A stretch of DNA of 64,000 nucleotides from Vibrio hepatarius (GTDB lineage: Bacteria; Pseudomonadota; Gammaproteobacteria; Enterobacterales; Vibrionaceae): NCBI RefSeq assembly GCF_011806575.1, contig NZ_JAATOO010000018.1:31711-95710 (forward strand). Direction: 5' to 3'. The position numbers were made by a program, and so were the translations under genes. Shown piece after piece: positions 31,708 through 40,109 of the stretch (the stretch's first letter is position 1; every line of letters begins with the position of its first letter). Under the pieces are notes generated by a model, which ran no database searches, had not been told where the DNA came from, and saw only the letters and a list, made by a program, of their open reading frames with translations.

Positions 31708-32955
31708 TCATCTCATTAACTCATCCTCCAACCACTTGATCGCTAAATCGAGGGATTGCTCATATCCTTGTGAAATTGTCTTGGAACTGATTTTCTTCGC
31801 TTTGCCATAATCGCTAAACAGCGCCACCATCTGGTTGTCACTGTACGGAGAAACCGGGTCACCCTCTAAACTCATTGCCAGAATAGGAACTCTGGTCTTG
31901 CGACTGGAAAGAATCCCCTGCACTTTCAGCGACCAAGCCATCAACTGACTCGATAAGCTATGGATATCAACCGCATCCTTACCCAAGCGCGAGGCCAGTA
32001 CATCCAAGTACATTTTTGGCATTTGCTTCAGCTTTTGAGGAGAAGAAAGCACATCATGAATAGGCGCACCGAGTGACACACACGCTTTAATTTTGTCTTG
32101 TTCCATGAACGACAAACGCACCATAGCGTTGCCGCCAAAACGAAAACCAATCAGCCCGACGCTGTGGTGATCAACCCAAGGAATACTGTATAGCTCGTTA
32201 AGTACCGCTTGGTGCAACACTGAGGTATCTTCGGTCAAATTCCAGTGGGTATTGTGGCCGACCGACGGCATATCGATGGTCATCATCGCGATGCCTTTTT
32301 TCGCCAAATGGTCACGGAATAGCGTCCACAAATCGGTTTGCAAACTATCAAGGCCAGCGCTAACCAAAACCACAGGCTGTGGCTTCTCGGTTGAAGTTAA
32401 GTGCAGGTGCGCAATGATCTTCTTGTTCTGATACGGGACTTCGATACGCTTAACGATGAACTTGGTTTTTTTCGCCGCTTCGCTATAAGCCGTACTGGCA
32501 AGTACTTGCGCCTGAATCGCTAAGTTATCGTTTTTTAGGTGTGGATAACCAGCAATACTGAAACACAGTGAGGCATTAAACATTTCATCAGCGGCCTCTT
32601 CACCCTTGAGTTCTCCAGAACGCTTCTGGTGCAGCATACCTAACTTAATCCATTCGTAGGTCCAGTTTCCACTGTGATAGCCCATCACGGTATCTAGCCA
32701 CTGCTCTTGAGTTCGAGAATGCTTCGAAGAGGCAATCTTGGCCAACACAGCTTCTATCTCAATCGGATCAATTCCCTGCCATGCCCACTGCATTCGACGT
32801 AAGTTACGATACCACTTGAAATTATCTTGCTCGCGTTTCTGGTCTAAAAACGCTTCGCTACTTGGCATGTATTTGATGAGAGCGGATGTTTCTCTGGCTT
32901 GCTTGTGCTTAACAAAAAGACGTTCAGAGAGGTTTTTGCTGACTTCCTCGGACAT
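31708..32955 (-). CDS. frsA: FrsA-like alpha/beta hydrolase-fold protein
   Basis: The 415-residue protein matches FrsA (YafA), reported to bind unphosphorylated IIA-Glc and to shift cells between fermentation and respiration. The N-terminal 170 residues are helical and specific to the family; the C-terminal half is an alpha/beta hydrolase fold. The nucleophile elbow reads GFRFGGNAM, with arginine where hydrolases carry serine, so ordinary esterase chemistry is doubtful. A decarboxylase activity reported for a vibrio homologue has been disputed. Confidence 0.9.
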   Translation of the reverse strand: MSEEVSKNLSERLFVKHKQARETSALIKYMPSSEAFLDQKREQDNFKWYRNLRRMQWAWQGIDPIEIEAVLAKIASSKHSRTQEQWLDTVMGYHSGNWTYEWIKLGMLHQKRSGELKGEEAADEMFNASLCFSIAGYPHLKNDNLAIQAQVLASTAYSEAAKKTKFIVKRIEVPYQNKKIIAHLHLTSTEKPQPVVLVSAGLDSLQTDLWTLFRDHLAKKGIAMMTIDMPSVGHNTHWNLTEDTSVLHQAVLNELYSIPWVDHHSVGLIGFRFGGNAMVRLSFMEQDKIKACVSLGAPIHDVLSSPQKLKQMPKMYLDVLASRLGKDAVDIHSLSSQLMAWSLKVQGILSSRKTRVPILAMSLEGDPVSPYSDNQMVALFSDYGKAKKISSKTISQGYEQSLDLAIKWLEDELMR

Positions 32956-32993
32956 TACTGGAACCTAGCTTGTTAGTATTTTCTAAATAGTAA

Positions 32994-33022
32994 TAAAAAA
33001 AATGACCCAATGAAGGGTCATT
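32994..33022 (-). terminator. Intrinsic terminator after gpt
   Basis: AATGACCC, loop TTCATT, GGGTCATT followed by T-rich sequence on the minus strand, between gpt and frsA. Confidence 0.85.
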
Positions 33023-33054
33023 AATCAAGAAACGGAAAGTTATCTGCCTGAATC

Positions 33055-33519
33055 TTATTTTTGCTTACGGTTAATTGGCTCAATGTATTGAATTGCCATA
33101 TCCCATGGTTGTTCAATCCACGTTTCCTGAGCAATATCGACAACGTAGTCGTCAAGTAGTGCAGCACCTGATGGCTTCGCACATACCGCAATCAGTTTCG
33201 CTTTTGGATACAACTCACGAAGCTTACGCGCGGTGTCACCGCTATCAACCAAATCTTCTACGATTAGGAAACCTTCACCGTCACCCTCTGGCGCTTTAAT
33301 CACGCTCATGTCACGTTGATGATCGTGGTCGTAGCTTGAGATACACACAGTATCGACGTGACGAATACCCAACTCACGCGCCAGAATTGCACCAGGAACC
33401 AGACCACCACGGCTTACTGCCCAAATGCCTTTCCACTGCTCTGCTGGCATCTGCTTTGCTGCAAGCTCGCGACAAAACGCATGCATTTGGTCCCAAGTGA
33501 TGACAAATTTCTTGCTCAT
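33055..33519 (-). CDS. gpt: Xanthine-guanine phosphoribosyltransferase
   Basis: Salvages guanine and xanthine to their nucleotides at the inner membrane face. The 154-residue protein has the PRPP loop [17 protein letters not shown] and the [11 protein letters not shown] segment, both at the E. coli positions. It lies beside a purine permease, so uptake and salvage are paired. Confidence 0.97.
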   Translation of the reverse strand: MSKKFVITWDQMHAFCRELAAKQMPAEQWKGIWAVSRGGLVPGAILARELGIRHVDTVCISSYDHDHQRDMSVIKAPEGDGEGFLIVEDLVDSGDTARKLRELYPKAKLIAVCAKPSGAALLDDYVVDIAQETWIEQPWDMAIQYIEPINRKQK

Positions 33520-33547
33520 TGTATTAACCTAATTCTAAAAATGTTGA

Positions 33548-33585
33548 GGGCCTGTAAAACCAGAAATATCTAGCTTTACAGACCC
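33548..33585 (-). terminator. Imperfect inverted repeat downstream of the purine permease
   Basis: GGGCCTGTAAA and TTTACAGACCC pair with one G-U mismatch around a 16-base loop. There is no T-tract, so efficiency as a terminator is uncertain. Confidence 0.45.
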
Positions 33586-33596
33586 TTATAAACTTA

Positions 33597-34886
33597 TTAA
33601 GCAACGATGTACTTGATGATAAAGATCGCAGACATAACCCAAACACTCAGAGAAACGTCACGGCCTTTGCCACTAAACAATTTGATAGCCGCGTAAGCGA
33701 TAAAGCCTAGAGAAATACCTTCTGCAATCGAGAAAGTAAGAGGCATAAGTAGACACGTTACGACTACCGGAGCTGCTTCTGTTAGGTCGCGCCAATCGAT
33801 GCTTACCAGACCCGAAAGCATCAGAATTGCGACATAAAATAATGCACCTGCCGTAGCATAGGCTGGGATCATGCCAGCTAGTGGAGAGAAGAATAGAGCA
33901 AGTAGGAACAAAATGCCAACGACGACAGCCGTTAAACCTGTGCGCCCGCCAGCAGAAACACCAGAAACACTCTCAATGTAAGACGTGGTGTTCGACGTAC
34001 CAAGTAATGCACCAACGGAAGTCGCGGTAGAATCCGCCAATAGCGCTTTGTTCAGACGAGGAATCTTACCGTCCTCGCCAACCAAACCCGCTTTTTGCGA
34101 TACGCCAACCAGAGTGCCTGCGGTATCAAATAGGTCAACAAATAGGAAAGCAAACACAACGGAGATCATGCCGACTTCGAATACTGAAGAGAAATCCAGT
34201 TGCAAGAAAGTTGGCGCGATACTCGGTGGCGTAGACATAACGCCGCCCCATTGCACGTCACCAAACACAAGACCTAGACCTGTTACCGCTAAGATCGCAA
34301 TCATTACCGCGCCTTTAAAACCACGGTGTACTAAAGCGATCGTCAAGAAGAAGCCGATAGAGCCCAACACAGCAGGAAGAGAAGTAATCGAACCTAGTGA
34401 AACCAGTGTCGCTGGGTTATCGACAACAATACCCGCATTTTTCAGGGCGATGAACGCAAGGAACAAACCGATCCCCGCAGAAATGCCCGTGCGTAATGAA
34501 AGTGGGATCGAGTTGATAATCCACTCACGAATCTTAAACACGCTCAACAGGATAAACAGCACACCAGAGCAGAATACCGCCGCAAGCGCAACTTGCCACG
34601 TGTATCCCATACCCAGAACAACTGAGTAGGTGAAGAATGCGTTTAAGCCCATACCTGGAGCTTGAGCGATTGGGTAGTTTGCCACTAGACCCATGATAAA
34701 ACAGCCGATAGCAGCGGCTAAACAGGTCGCGACAAATACCGCGCCGCGATCCATACCTGTATCAGCCAGAATCGCAGGGTTAACAAAAATGATGTAGGCC
34801 ATCGTCAGGAAGGTAGTGATACCTGCGATGATCTCAGTTTTCACGTTCGTGCCGTTTTCACTGAGTTTAAATAGCTGTTCGAACAT
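33597..34886 (-). CDS. NCS2/AzgA-type purine permease
   Basis: A 429-residue inner-membrane protein with about 13 hydrophobic segments. MFEQLFKLSENGTNVKTEII, AGITTFLTMAYIIFVNPAIL and NTTSYIESVSGVSAGGRTGL are typical of the AzgA subgroup, proton-coupled uptake of adenine, guanine or hypoxanthine. Substrate cannot be fixed from sequence. A PurR-like operator lies in its promoter and gpt follows 77 bases downstream, supporting purine salvage. Confidence 0.9.
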   Translation of the reverse strand: MFEQLFKLSENGTNVKTEIIAGITTFLTMAYIIFVNPAILADTGMDRGAVFVATCLAAAIGCFIMGLVANYPIAQAPGMGLNAFFTYSVVLGMGYTWQVALAAVFCSGVLFILLSVFKIREWIINSIPLSLRTGISAGIGLFLAFIALKNAGIVVDNPATLVSLGSITSLPAVLGSIGFFLTIALVHRGFKGAVMIAILAVTGLGLVFGDVQWGGVMSTPPSIAPTFLQLDFSSVFEVGMISVVFAFLFVDLFDTAGTLVGVSQKAGLVGEDGKIPRLNKALLADSTATSVGALLGTSNTTSYIESVSGVSAGGRTGLTAVVVGILFLLALFFSPLAGMIPAYATAGALFYVAILMLSGLVSIDWRDLTEAAPVVVTCLLMPLTFSIAEGISLGFIAYAAIKLFSGKGRDVSLSVWVMSAIFIIKYIVA

Positions 34887-34908
34887 AATCGAATCCTATA
34901 AGGGGTAA

Positions 34909-34924
34909 AAGTAAACGGTTGCGT
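34909..34924 (-). promoter_or_regulatory. PurR-like operator
   Basis: On the minus strand ACGCAACCGTTTACTT matches the PurR consensus ACGCAAACGTTTNCNT at nearly all positions. It lies just downstream of a TATAAT (34940-34945), where PurR binding would block the transcription start of the permease. Confidence 0.75.
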
Positions 34925-35248
34925 AATCGATTGGCGGGAATTATAAAGTCATCAAATAGCAAATTCCAGATGGAATTCCCCCTCTAATAGACATTTCTAT
35001 TGATAAGTACGGTAAATAGATGTGGACTTGTTGCATTCCATAAGAAAACTCTCATTAGAATCAAAGAGTAACTAACAAACTAAATAAAAACTCTAAAAGT
35101 TGTTTTTTTGCACTATGTCGTAAACTTTCATGCAGTTCGACGCAGAATGAAACGATAAACGTATGTGTTTATGCGAATGATATTCAGCACAATGAACCAA
35201 ATTGAAGTTCGATATGGTGAGAAGAGAAAAAAGCAGGATAAAGCAGAT
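34925..35248. other. Intergenic stretch between the permease promoter and the sRNA terminator
   Basis: AT-rich and without a convincing ORF. It holds a TATAAT -10 candidate for the permease at 34940-34945. Several T-runs occur near 35100. I see no further conserved element. Confidence 0.5.
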
Positions 35249-35278
35249 AAAAAAAACGCCACTCGATAGCGAGTGGCG
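35249..35278 (-). terminator. Strong terminator of the small-protein transcript
   Basis: CGCCACTCG/CGAGTGGCG forms a 9-bp perfect stem with a four-base loop, followed by eight T on the minus strand. No annotated gene precedes it on that strand other than the 28-codon ORF. Confidence 0.92.
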
Positions 35279-35365
35279 GTTGAATCATGTCAGCCAATAA
35301 AAGAGCTGTAAAAAAATTCCAATATATAGGGGTGAACAAACTGTTCGAGAGTAACAAGCTTTGGA

Positions 35366-35452
35366 TTAGTAGCCGAAACTTGTTGGGTATGCAAAGCTGC
35401 CAGTGTAAACAGAGCTGTTTAACCAGAACGCTGCACTTGGTAAACCTTTCAT
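35366..35452 (-). CDS. 28-residue small protein (possible VcdP homologue)
   Basis: The ATG at 35450-35452 opens a 28-codon frame beginning MKGLPSAAFWLN and ending YPTSFGY before TAA. AGAAGGTG stands about eight bases upstream, an excellent ribosome site. The product is neutral to weakly basic (one lysine, no acidic residue) and rich in aromatic residues and serine; it has no signal peptide and is too short for a membrane span with confidence. It is flanked by its own promoter and terminator. An alternative reading in another frame through the same region (a 101-codon ORF) has no support. Confidence 0.72.
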   Translation of the reverse strand: MKGLPSAAFWLNSSVYTGSFAYPTSFGY

Positions 35453-35570
35453 AACTATCACCTTCTAAATCAATTAAAACAGAATACAAGTATTGATTTC
35501 TCGGTTCCTTGGAGGCGACAAATCGGACTCATCCTTTGAGCATTTTCTCTTCGCTTTCGAAGTTGATGTA

Positions 35571-35598
35571 AATATACCCTAAAGAAATTTAATTACAA
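35571..35598 (-). promoter_or_regulatory. Sigma-70 promoter of the small-protein RNA
   Basis: TTGTAA and TATATT with 16-base spacing, reading toward the small ORF. The start point is predicted near 35564. Confidence 0.65.
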
Positions 35599-35605
35599 CC
35601 CTAAA

Positions 35606-35621
35606 AGTGACAAAAGTCACA
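35606..35621 (-). promoter_or_regulatory. CRP binding site
   Basis: TGTGACTTTTGTCACT on the minus strand matches TGTGA-N6-TCACA with one mismatch. Its centre lies about 15 bases upstream of the -35 element, near -50, not a standard activating position, which fits repression or modulation. Confidence 0.75.
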
Positions 35622-35651
35622 CTATTTTTGAAAAATGACTAGGATCAAATG

Positions 35652-35676
35652 AATTCTGTAATTAAATTACAGAATT
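35652..35676. repeat. Perfect 25-bp palindrome
   Basis: AATTCTGTAATT, a single central A, and AATTACAGAATT form two perfect 12-base arms. It contains TGTAAT/ATTACA as core half-sites. It lies between the CRP site and pepD and has no T-run, so an operator is more likely than a terminator. The regulator is unknown. Confidence 0.75.
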
Positions 35677-35830
35677 ATCAACCGGACTGTAAATTTTATA
35701 ACAAAATGATATGAATTAACACGCACAATCTTCAACTGGCGAGTTTTTGCATTCTGTGATTACGGCGAAACATTTCGTTTCCGCTTTTACTATTCCCTAG
35801 GCTCAGGTAGTGCTATTCTTTGTTTCACTA

Positions 35831-35866
35831 ATTAATAGAACATATTTGGATTTTTGTTCTGTTAAT
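35831..35866. repeat. Inverted repeat upstream of pepD
   Basis: ATTAATAGAACA and TGTTCTGTTAAT pair with one mismatch around 12 bases, ending about 50 bases before the pepD start. It could be an operator or an mRNA leader hairpin. Confidence 0.5.
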
Positions 35867-35918
35867 CTGACACATATGCATTACAAGATCTGGCATTATT
35901 CGAAACAAGGAGTCATCC

Positions 35919-37391
35919 GTGTCTGAATTCCATTCTGAAATCAGCAACTTATCACCTGCACCATTGTGGCAGTTCTTCGATAAGATCTGTTCTATCCCTC
36001 ACCCTTCAAAGCATGAAGAAGCCCTAGCTCAATACATTATTGATTGGGCAAAAGCACAAGGCTTAGATGTTCGCCGCGATCCAACCGGCAACGTATTCAT
36101 CAAAAAGCCTGCAACTCCAGGTATGGAGAATAAGAAAGGTGTGGTTCTTCAAGCGCACATCGACATGGTGCCACAAAAGAATGAAGACACTGATCATGAC
36201 TTCACTAAAGACCCAATTCAGCCGTACATCGATGGCGAGTGGGTAACCGCAAAAGGCACAACATTAGGTGCAGATAACGGTATCGGTATGGCTTCGTGCC
36301 TAGCGGTTTTGGCGTCAAAAGAGATCAAACACGGCCCAATTGAAGTACTGCTTACTATTGATGAAGAAGCGGGCATGACTGGCGCTTTCGGCCTTGAAGC
36401 AGGTTGGTTGGAAGGTGAAATCCTTCTCAACACTGACTCTGAGCAAGAAGGCGAAGTCTACATGGGTTGTGCTGGCGGTATCGACGGCCAAATGACATTT
36501 GACATCAAGCGCGAAGTACTGCCTGCGGATTACGTTACTCGTCAGCTTATCCTTAAAGGCCTAAAAGGTGGTCACTCAGGTTGTGACATCCACACAGGTC
36601 GCGGCAACGCAAACAAACTGGTGGCACGTTTCCTTGCGGGTCACGCGCAAGAGTTAGACCTACGTCTGATCGAATTCCGTGGCGGTAGCCTACGTAACGC
36701 GATTCCTCGTGAAGCGTTTGTCACGGTTGCAGTACCTGCTGCAAACGAAGCAAAACTTGCCGAGCTATTTAGCTACTACACTGACTTGCTAACACAAGAA
36801 CTGGGCAAAGTTGAAACCAACATCGTTTCTTTCAACGAAGCGATCGAAACTCAACAGCAAGCGCTGAGTCTGACAGACCAACAACGTTTCATCGCAGCGC
36901 TAAACGCATGTCCTAACGGCGTCATCCGTATGAGCGATGAGATTGAGGGTGTGGTTGAAACATCACTCAACGTTGGTGTCATCACAACAGAAGCAAACCA
37001 GATCAACGTGCTATGCCTTGTACGTTCGCTGATTGACTCTGGCCGCCAACAAGTTGAAAGCATGCTGACATCAGTCGCAGAGTTAGCAGGCGCGAGCATT
37101 GAATTCTCTGGTGCTTACCCGGGTTGGAAACCAGACGCAGACTCAGAAATCATGGCTATCTTCCGTGATATGTACGAAGGTATTTACGGTCACAAACCAA
37201 ACATCATGGTCATTCACGCAGGCCTTGAGTGTGGTCTATTTAAAGAACCTTACCCGAACATGGATATGGTTTCTTTCGGCCCAACGATTAAATTCCCTCA
37301 CTCTCCAGATGAGAAAGTGAAGATCGATACCGTTGCCCTATTCTGGGATCAGATGGTAGCACTACTGGAAGCGATTCCAGAGAAAGCGTAA
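35919..37391 (+). CDS. pepD: Aminoacyl-histidine dipeptidase (peptidase D)
   Basis: Cytosolic M20 metallopeptidase that hydrolyses dipeptides such as carnosine. The start is GTG, with AAGGAG seven to eight bases before it (VSEFHSEISNLSPAPLWQFF). The 490-residue protein has the zinc sites QAHIDMVPQK, LGADNGIGMA, TIDEEAGMTGA and NTDSEQEGE, and the lid domain in the middle. gpt and pepD are also neighbours in E. coli, here separated by the permease and the small RNA. Confidence 0.96.
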   Translation: MSEFHSEISNLSPAPLWQFFDKICSIPHPSKHEEALAQYIIDWAKAQGLDVRRDPTGNVFIKKPATPGMENKKGVVLQAHIDMVPQKNEDTDHDFTKDPIQPYIDGEWVTAKGTTLGADNGIGMASCLAVLASKEIKHGPIEVLLTIDEEAGMTGAFGLEAGWLEGEILLNTDSEQEGEVYMGCAGGIDGQMTFDIKREVLPADYVTRQLILKGLKGGHSGCDIHTGRGNANKLVARFLAGHAQELDLRLIEFRGGSLRNAIPREAFVTVAVPAANEAKLAELFSYYTDLLTQELGKVETNIVSFNEAIETQQQALSLTDQQRFIAALNACPNGVIRMSDEIEGVVETSLNVGVITTEANQINVLCLVRSLIDSGRQQVESMLTSVAELAGASIEFSGAYPGWKPDADSEIMAIFRDMYEGIYGHKPNIMVIHAGLECGLFKEPYPNMDMVSFGPTIKFPHSPDEKVKIDTVALFWDQMVALLEAIPEKA

Positions 37392-37410
37392 GCCCTAGAT
37401 AATCTCATCC

Positions 37411-37439
37411 AAAAGCCAGCACCCTTGCTGGCTTTTTTA
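37411..37439 (+). terminator. Intrinsic terminator after pepD
   Basis: AAAAGCCAGC, loop ACCCTT, GCTGGCTTTTTT directly after the stop codon. Confidence 0.9.
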
Positions 37440-37662
37440 TTCTCCATTCCTGTCCTTTTCAATAAAATAATTTTGTCGTTACGGTGATTTTTTTTCGTTA
37501 GTCACCACCTTTACAGGTTGTTACATTCGCCGTCCTTGAAGCGCCTATGAGTGAACCTCCTCACTCTCCTTCAAGCCATACTCGTCTATACTTAACGAGT
37601 CATGTTGGGGATGCTCACGTCATTCGAGCATCTTAACTCTCTCTAAAATTACTGTTACTGCA

Positions 37663-38103
37663 ATGAAAGAAAAACTAATAGTAGGTTGGCGTGAAACGCT
37701 GAGCCTTCCCGGTTTAGGTATTGATAAAATTAACGCAAAAATTGATACCGGAGCCCGAACCTCTTGCTTGCACGCATTCAAAGTAGAGAGCTTTAAGAAA
37801 GACGAAGCTCTATGGGTAAGATTCTGGATCCACCCAATCCAACGTAACTCTGATGTAGAAGTTGTTTGTGAAGCCAAAGTGATCGATGAGCGCATCGTAC
37901 GTGACTCCGGCGGTCATGAAGAGTCTCGCTATGTCATTGAATCAGAGGTGAGCATCGGCGGCCAAACCTGGCCGATTGAGATTACATTGACGAACCGTGA
38001 AAACATGGCATTTCGCATGCTCTTGGGTCGTACTGCTATGCATGACCGAATTATCGTTGACCCTGTAGAGTCATTTTTAGTCCCTTTCGAGGAAAACAAA
38101 TAA
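37663..38103 (+). CDS. RimB-like retropepsin-fold protease
   Basis: A 146-residue protein of the family often labelled ATP-dependent zinc protease. [17 protein letters not shown] carries the D-T-G-A motif of retropepsin-like aspartic proteases. Homologues next to rimK in Pseudomonas are called RimB and act with RimK on S6 glutamate tails. Its stop overlaps the rimK start by one to two bases. It probably trims or regulates the RimK product, by inference from context. Confidence 0.87.
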   Translation: MKEKLIVGWRETLSLPGLGIDKINAKIDTGARTSCLHAFKVESFKKDEALWVRFWIHPIQRNSDVEVVCEAKVIDERIVRDSGGHEESRYVIESEVSIGGQTWPIEITLTNRENMAFRMLLGRTAMHDRIIVDPVESFLVPFEENK

Positions 38104-39008
38104 TGAAAATTGGTATTCTGTCTCGCAACTCAAAACTGTACTCCACAACGCGACTGATTGAAGCGTGTAAGGAGCGAGGGCACGAGGTCAAAGTGATTGA
38201 TGCACTTCGCTGCTACATGAATATCAACTCTGAGAAACCAGAGATTCACTTTAAAGGTGAAGAGTTGTCTGGCTTCGACGCCATCATCCCACGTATCGGC
38301 GCGTCTGTGACCTTTTATGGTACAGCGGTGCTACGTCAGTTTGAGATGATGGGTGTCTACCCAGTAAATGAATCCGTTGCGATTACACGTTCTCGTGATA
38401 AATTACGATCAATGCAACTTCTTTCACGCAAAGGCGTGGGCATGCCAATCACAGGCTTTGCGAGCAAACCTGATGACGTTAAAGACTTGCTTGAAATGGT
38501 CGGTGGCGCACCGGTTGTGATCAAGTTGCTAGAAGGTACTCAAGGTATTGGTGTGGTATTGGCGGAAACGCGTAAAGCAGCAGAAAGTGTTGTTGAAGCG
38601 TTTATGGGCCTGAAAGCCAACATCATGGTGCAAGAGTACATTAAGGAAGCTGGCGGCGCGGATATTCGTTGTTTCGTTATCGGTGACAAAGTGATCGCGG
38701 CGATGAAACGTCAAGGTGCAGATGGAGAATTCCGCTCTAACTTACACCGTGGTGGTAGCGCTTCTTTAGTAAAAATCACCCCACAAGAACGCCGCACTGC
38801 AGTAGCAGCGGCAAAAATTATGGGGCTGAATGTGGCTGGTGTTGACCTATTACGCTCAGAGCGTGGTCCACTGGTGATGGAAGTGAACTCATCTCCAGGT
38901 CTTGAAGGTATTGAGACCGCAACTGGTAAAGACATTGCTGGAATGATTGTCGAATTCATTGAGAAAAATGCGGCAAGTCAAAGGACAAAAACGCGTGGCA
39001 AAGGCTAG
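38103..39008 (+). CDS. rimK: ATP-grasp ligase RimK (S6 glutamate modification)
   Basis: Adds glutamate residues to the C-terminus of ribosomal protein S6. The 301-residue protein has the three-part ATP-grasp fold, with [13 protein letters not shown] as the ATP loop, [17 protein letters not shown], and the metal site [13 protein letters not shown] near the C-terminus. It is the middle gene of a three-gene unit, with overlaps on both sides. Confidence 0.95.
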   Translation: MKIGILSRNSKLYSTTRLIEACKERGHEVKVIDALRCYMNINSEKPEIHFKGEELSGFDAIIPRIGASVTFYGTAVLRQFEMMGVYPVNESVAITRSRDKLRSMQLLSRKGVGMPITGFASKPDDVKDLLEMVGGAPVVIKLLEGTQGIGVVLAETRKAAESVVEAFMGLKANIMVQEYIKEAGGADIRCFVIGDKVIAAMKRQGADGEFRSNLHRGGSASLVKITPQERRTAVAAAKIMGLNVAGVDLLRSERGPLVMEVNSSPGLEGIETATGKDIAGMIVEFIEKNAASQRTKTRGKG

Positions 39009-40065
39009 AAGAAATAGCGCATTTGAATTTCTCGGCGAGTCAATCTCGCCGGGAGAAAGAAGAGTCATGGAACTGGAAGCAGCGAAGCTATATACCCATT
39101 CGCCACTTTCTATTCCGGTCGAAATCATCAATGGTAAACTTCCTGGCCCTGTACTGATGGTCAACGCCGCTATCCACGGCGATGAGCTGAATGGGGTTGA
39201 GATTGTGCGCCAGTTGATTGATACCATTGATGCCGACAAGCTCAAGGGCACTTTAATTGCAGTGCCAATTGTTAACGTGTTTGGCTTTATCCATAAGTCG
39301 CGTTACTTGCCAGACAGGCGCGATTTAAATCGTTGTTTCCCGGGCAGCGACAAAGGCTCACTTGCGTCGAGAATGGCGCATACCTTTTTCTCTCAAGTTG
39401 CGGAACGTTGCGACTATATTATTGATCTTCACACAGGGGCGATTCATCGCACTAACTTACCGCAGGTTCGTGCTGACTTAAGTAACCCTGAAACCTTGCG
39501 TATTGCTCAAGCATTTGCCACTCCTGTGGTGATTGACTCTCCTTTACGAGAAGGGTCACTGCGCAGCGAAGCCGAGCGCTTAAACATTCCGGTGTTAACC
39601 TATGAAGCCGGAGAAGCGCTGCGCTTTGAGCCGATTTGTATCAACGCCGGCTATTTAGGTGTTAAACGCGTGATGCAGGCGATCGGCATGATACGCAAAA
39701 GCCGTAAACGCCTACCGACCTCAGTGATTGCAAAATCGACCAGTTGGTTGCGCGCTGAAAGCGACGGTATTTTACGTACCCTAGTTACCCTTGGTGAGAA
39801 AGTCACACGAGGTCAGGTGCTGGCGTACATTAGCGCGCCGCTCGGTCACAGTGAAATTGAGTTAAAAGCACGCAAAGGCGGGATTGTCATCGGTCAGCAA
39901 ACGCTGCCGCTTGTTAACGAAGGGGATGCCATTTTCCACCTTGCCTACTTCGAGGAAGATGACCAAGAAGTCGAGCAGGTTGTCGGAGAATTTATCGGCG
40001 AAGTGTCTGATGCGGACCTTGAACCCCTCACGACCGGACAAATAACCGCACCTTCTTCAATATAA
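38995..40065 (+). CDS. AstE/AspA-like metallohydrolase
   Basis: A 356-residue protein of the succinylglutamate desuccinylase/aspartoacylase family. I chose GTG at 38995 ([16 protein letters not shown]), because AAAGGA lies about nine bases upstream and the frame overlaps the rimK stop by 14 bases. [13 protein letters not shown] and [12 protein letters not shown] give the H-x2-E...H zinc site. The C-terminal 100 residues include a biotinyl-lipoyl-like beta segment. The natural substrate is unknown; linkage to rimK suggests an amide or peptide made by it. Confidence 0.87.
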   Translation: MAKARRNSAFEFLGESISPGERRVMELEAAKLYTHSPLSIPVEIINGKLPGPVLMVNAAIHGDELNGVEIVRQLIDTIDADKLKGTLIAVPIVNVFGFIHKSRYLPDRRDLNRCFPGSDKGSLASRMAHTFFSQVAERCDYIIDLHTGAIHRTNLPQVRADLSNPETLRIAQAFATPVVIDSPLREGSLRSEAERLNIPVLTYEAGEALRFEPICINAGYLGVKRVMQAIGMIRKSRKRLPTSVIAKSTSWLRAESDGILRTLVTLGEKVTRGQVLAYISAPLGHSEIELKARKGGIVIGQQTLPLVNEGDAIFHLAYFEEDDQEVEQVVGEFIGEVSDADLEPLTTGQITAPSSI

Positions 40066-40096
40066 AAAAGCCCGCGATAAATATCGCGGGCTTTTT
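40064..40096. terminator. Bidirectional terminator between convergent genes
   Basis: AAAAAAGCCCGCGAT, four-base loop, ATCGCGGGCTTTTT serves both the rimK unit and the transporter. Confidence 0.92.
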
Positions 40097-40109
40097 GTAT
40101 CCACTTCGC

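Larger units (their letters stand above)
35249..35564 (-). ncRNA. Candidate dual-function regulatory RNA (VcdRP-like)
   Basis: A minus-strand unit of about 315 nt runs from a sigma-70 promoter (TTGTAA at 35593-35598, 16 bases, TATATT at 35571-35576) to a strong terminator at 35249-35278. It contains a 28-codon ORF with its own ribosome site and about 90 nt of 3' sequence. In V. cholerae VcdRP is a CRP-repressed RNA encoding a 29-residue protein that activates citrate synthase while a base-pairing part limits carbon uptake. Identity with VcdRP is inference from size, CRP site and organism; I cannot align the two here. Confidence 0.7.

Noticed and set aside
33985..34629. 214-codon plus-strand ORF opposite the purine permease
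   Set aside because: A frame shadow of a membrane protein gene; proline- and threonine-rich translation without features.
35184..35489. 101-codon minus-strand ORF overlapping the small-protein gene
   Set aside because: It has no ribosome site, runs through the terminator and lies in a different frame from the well-supported 28-codon ORF.
37610..37632. GATGCTC/GAGCATC inverted repeat before the RimB-like gene
   Set aside because: Only seven bases per arm with a nine-base loop and no other support.
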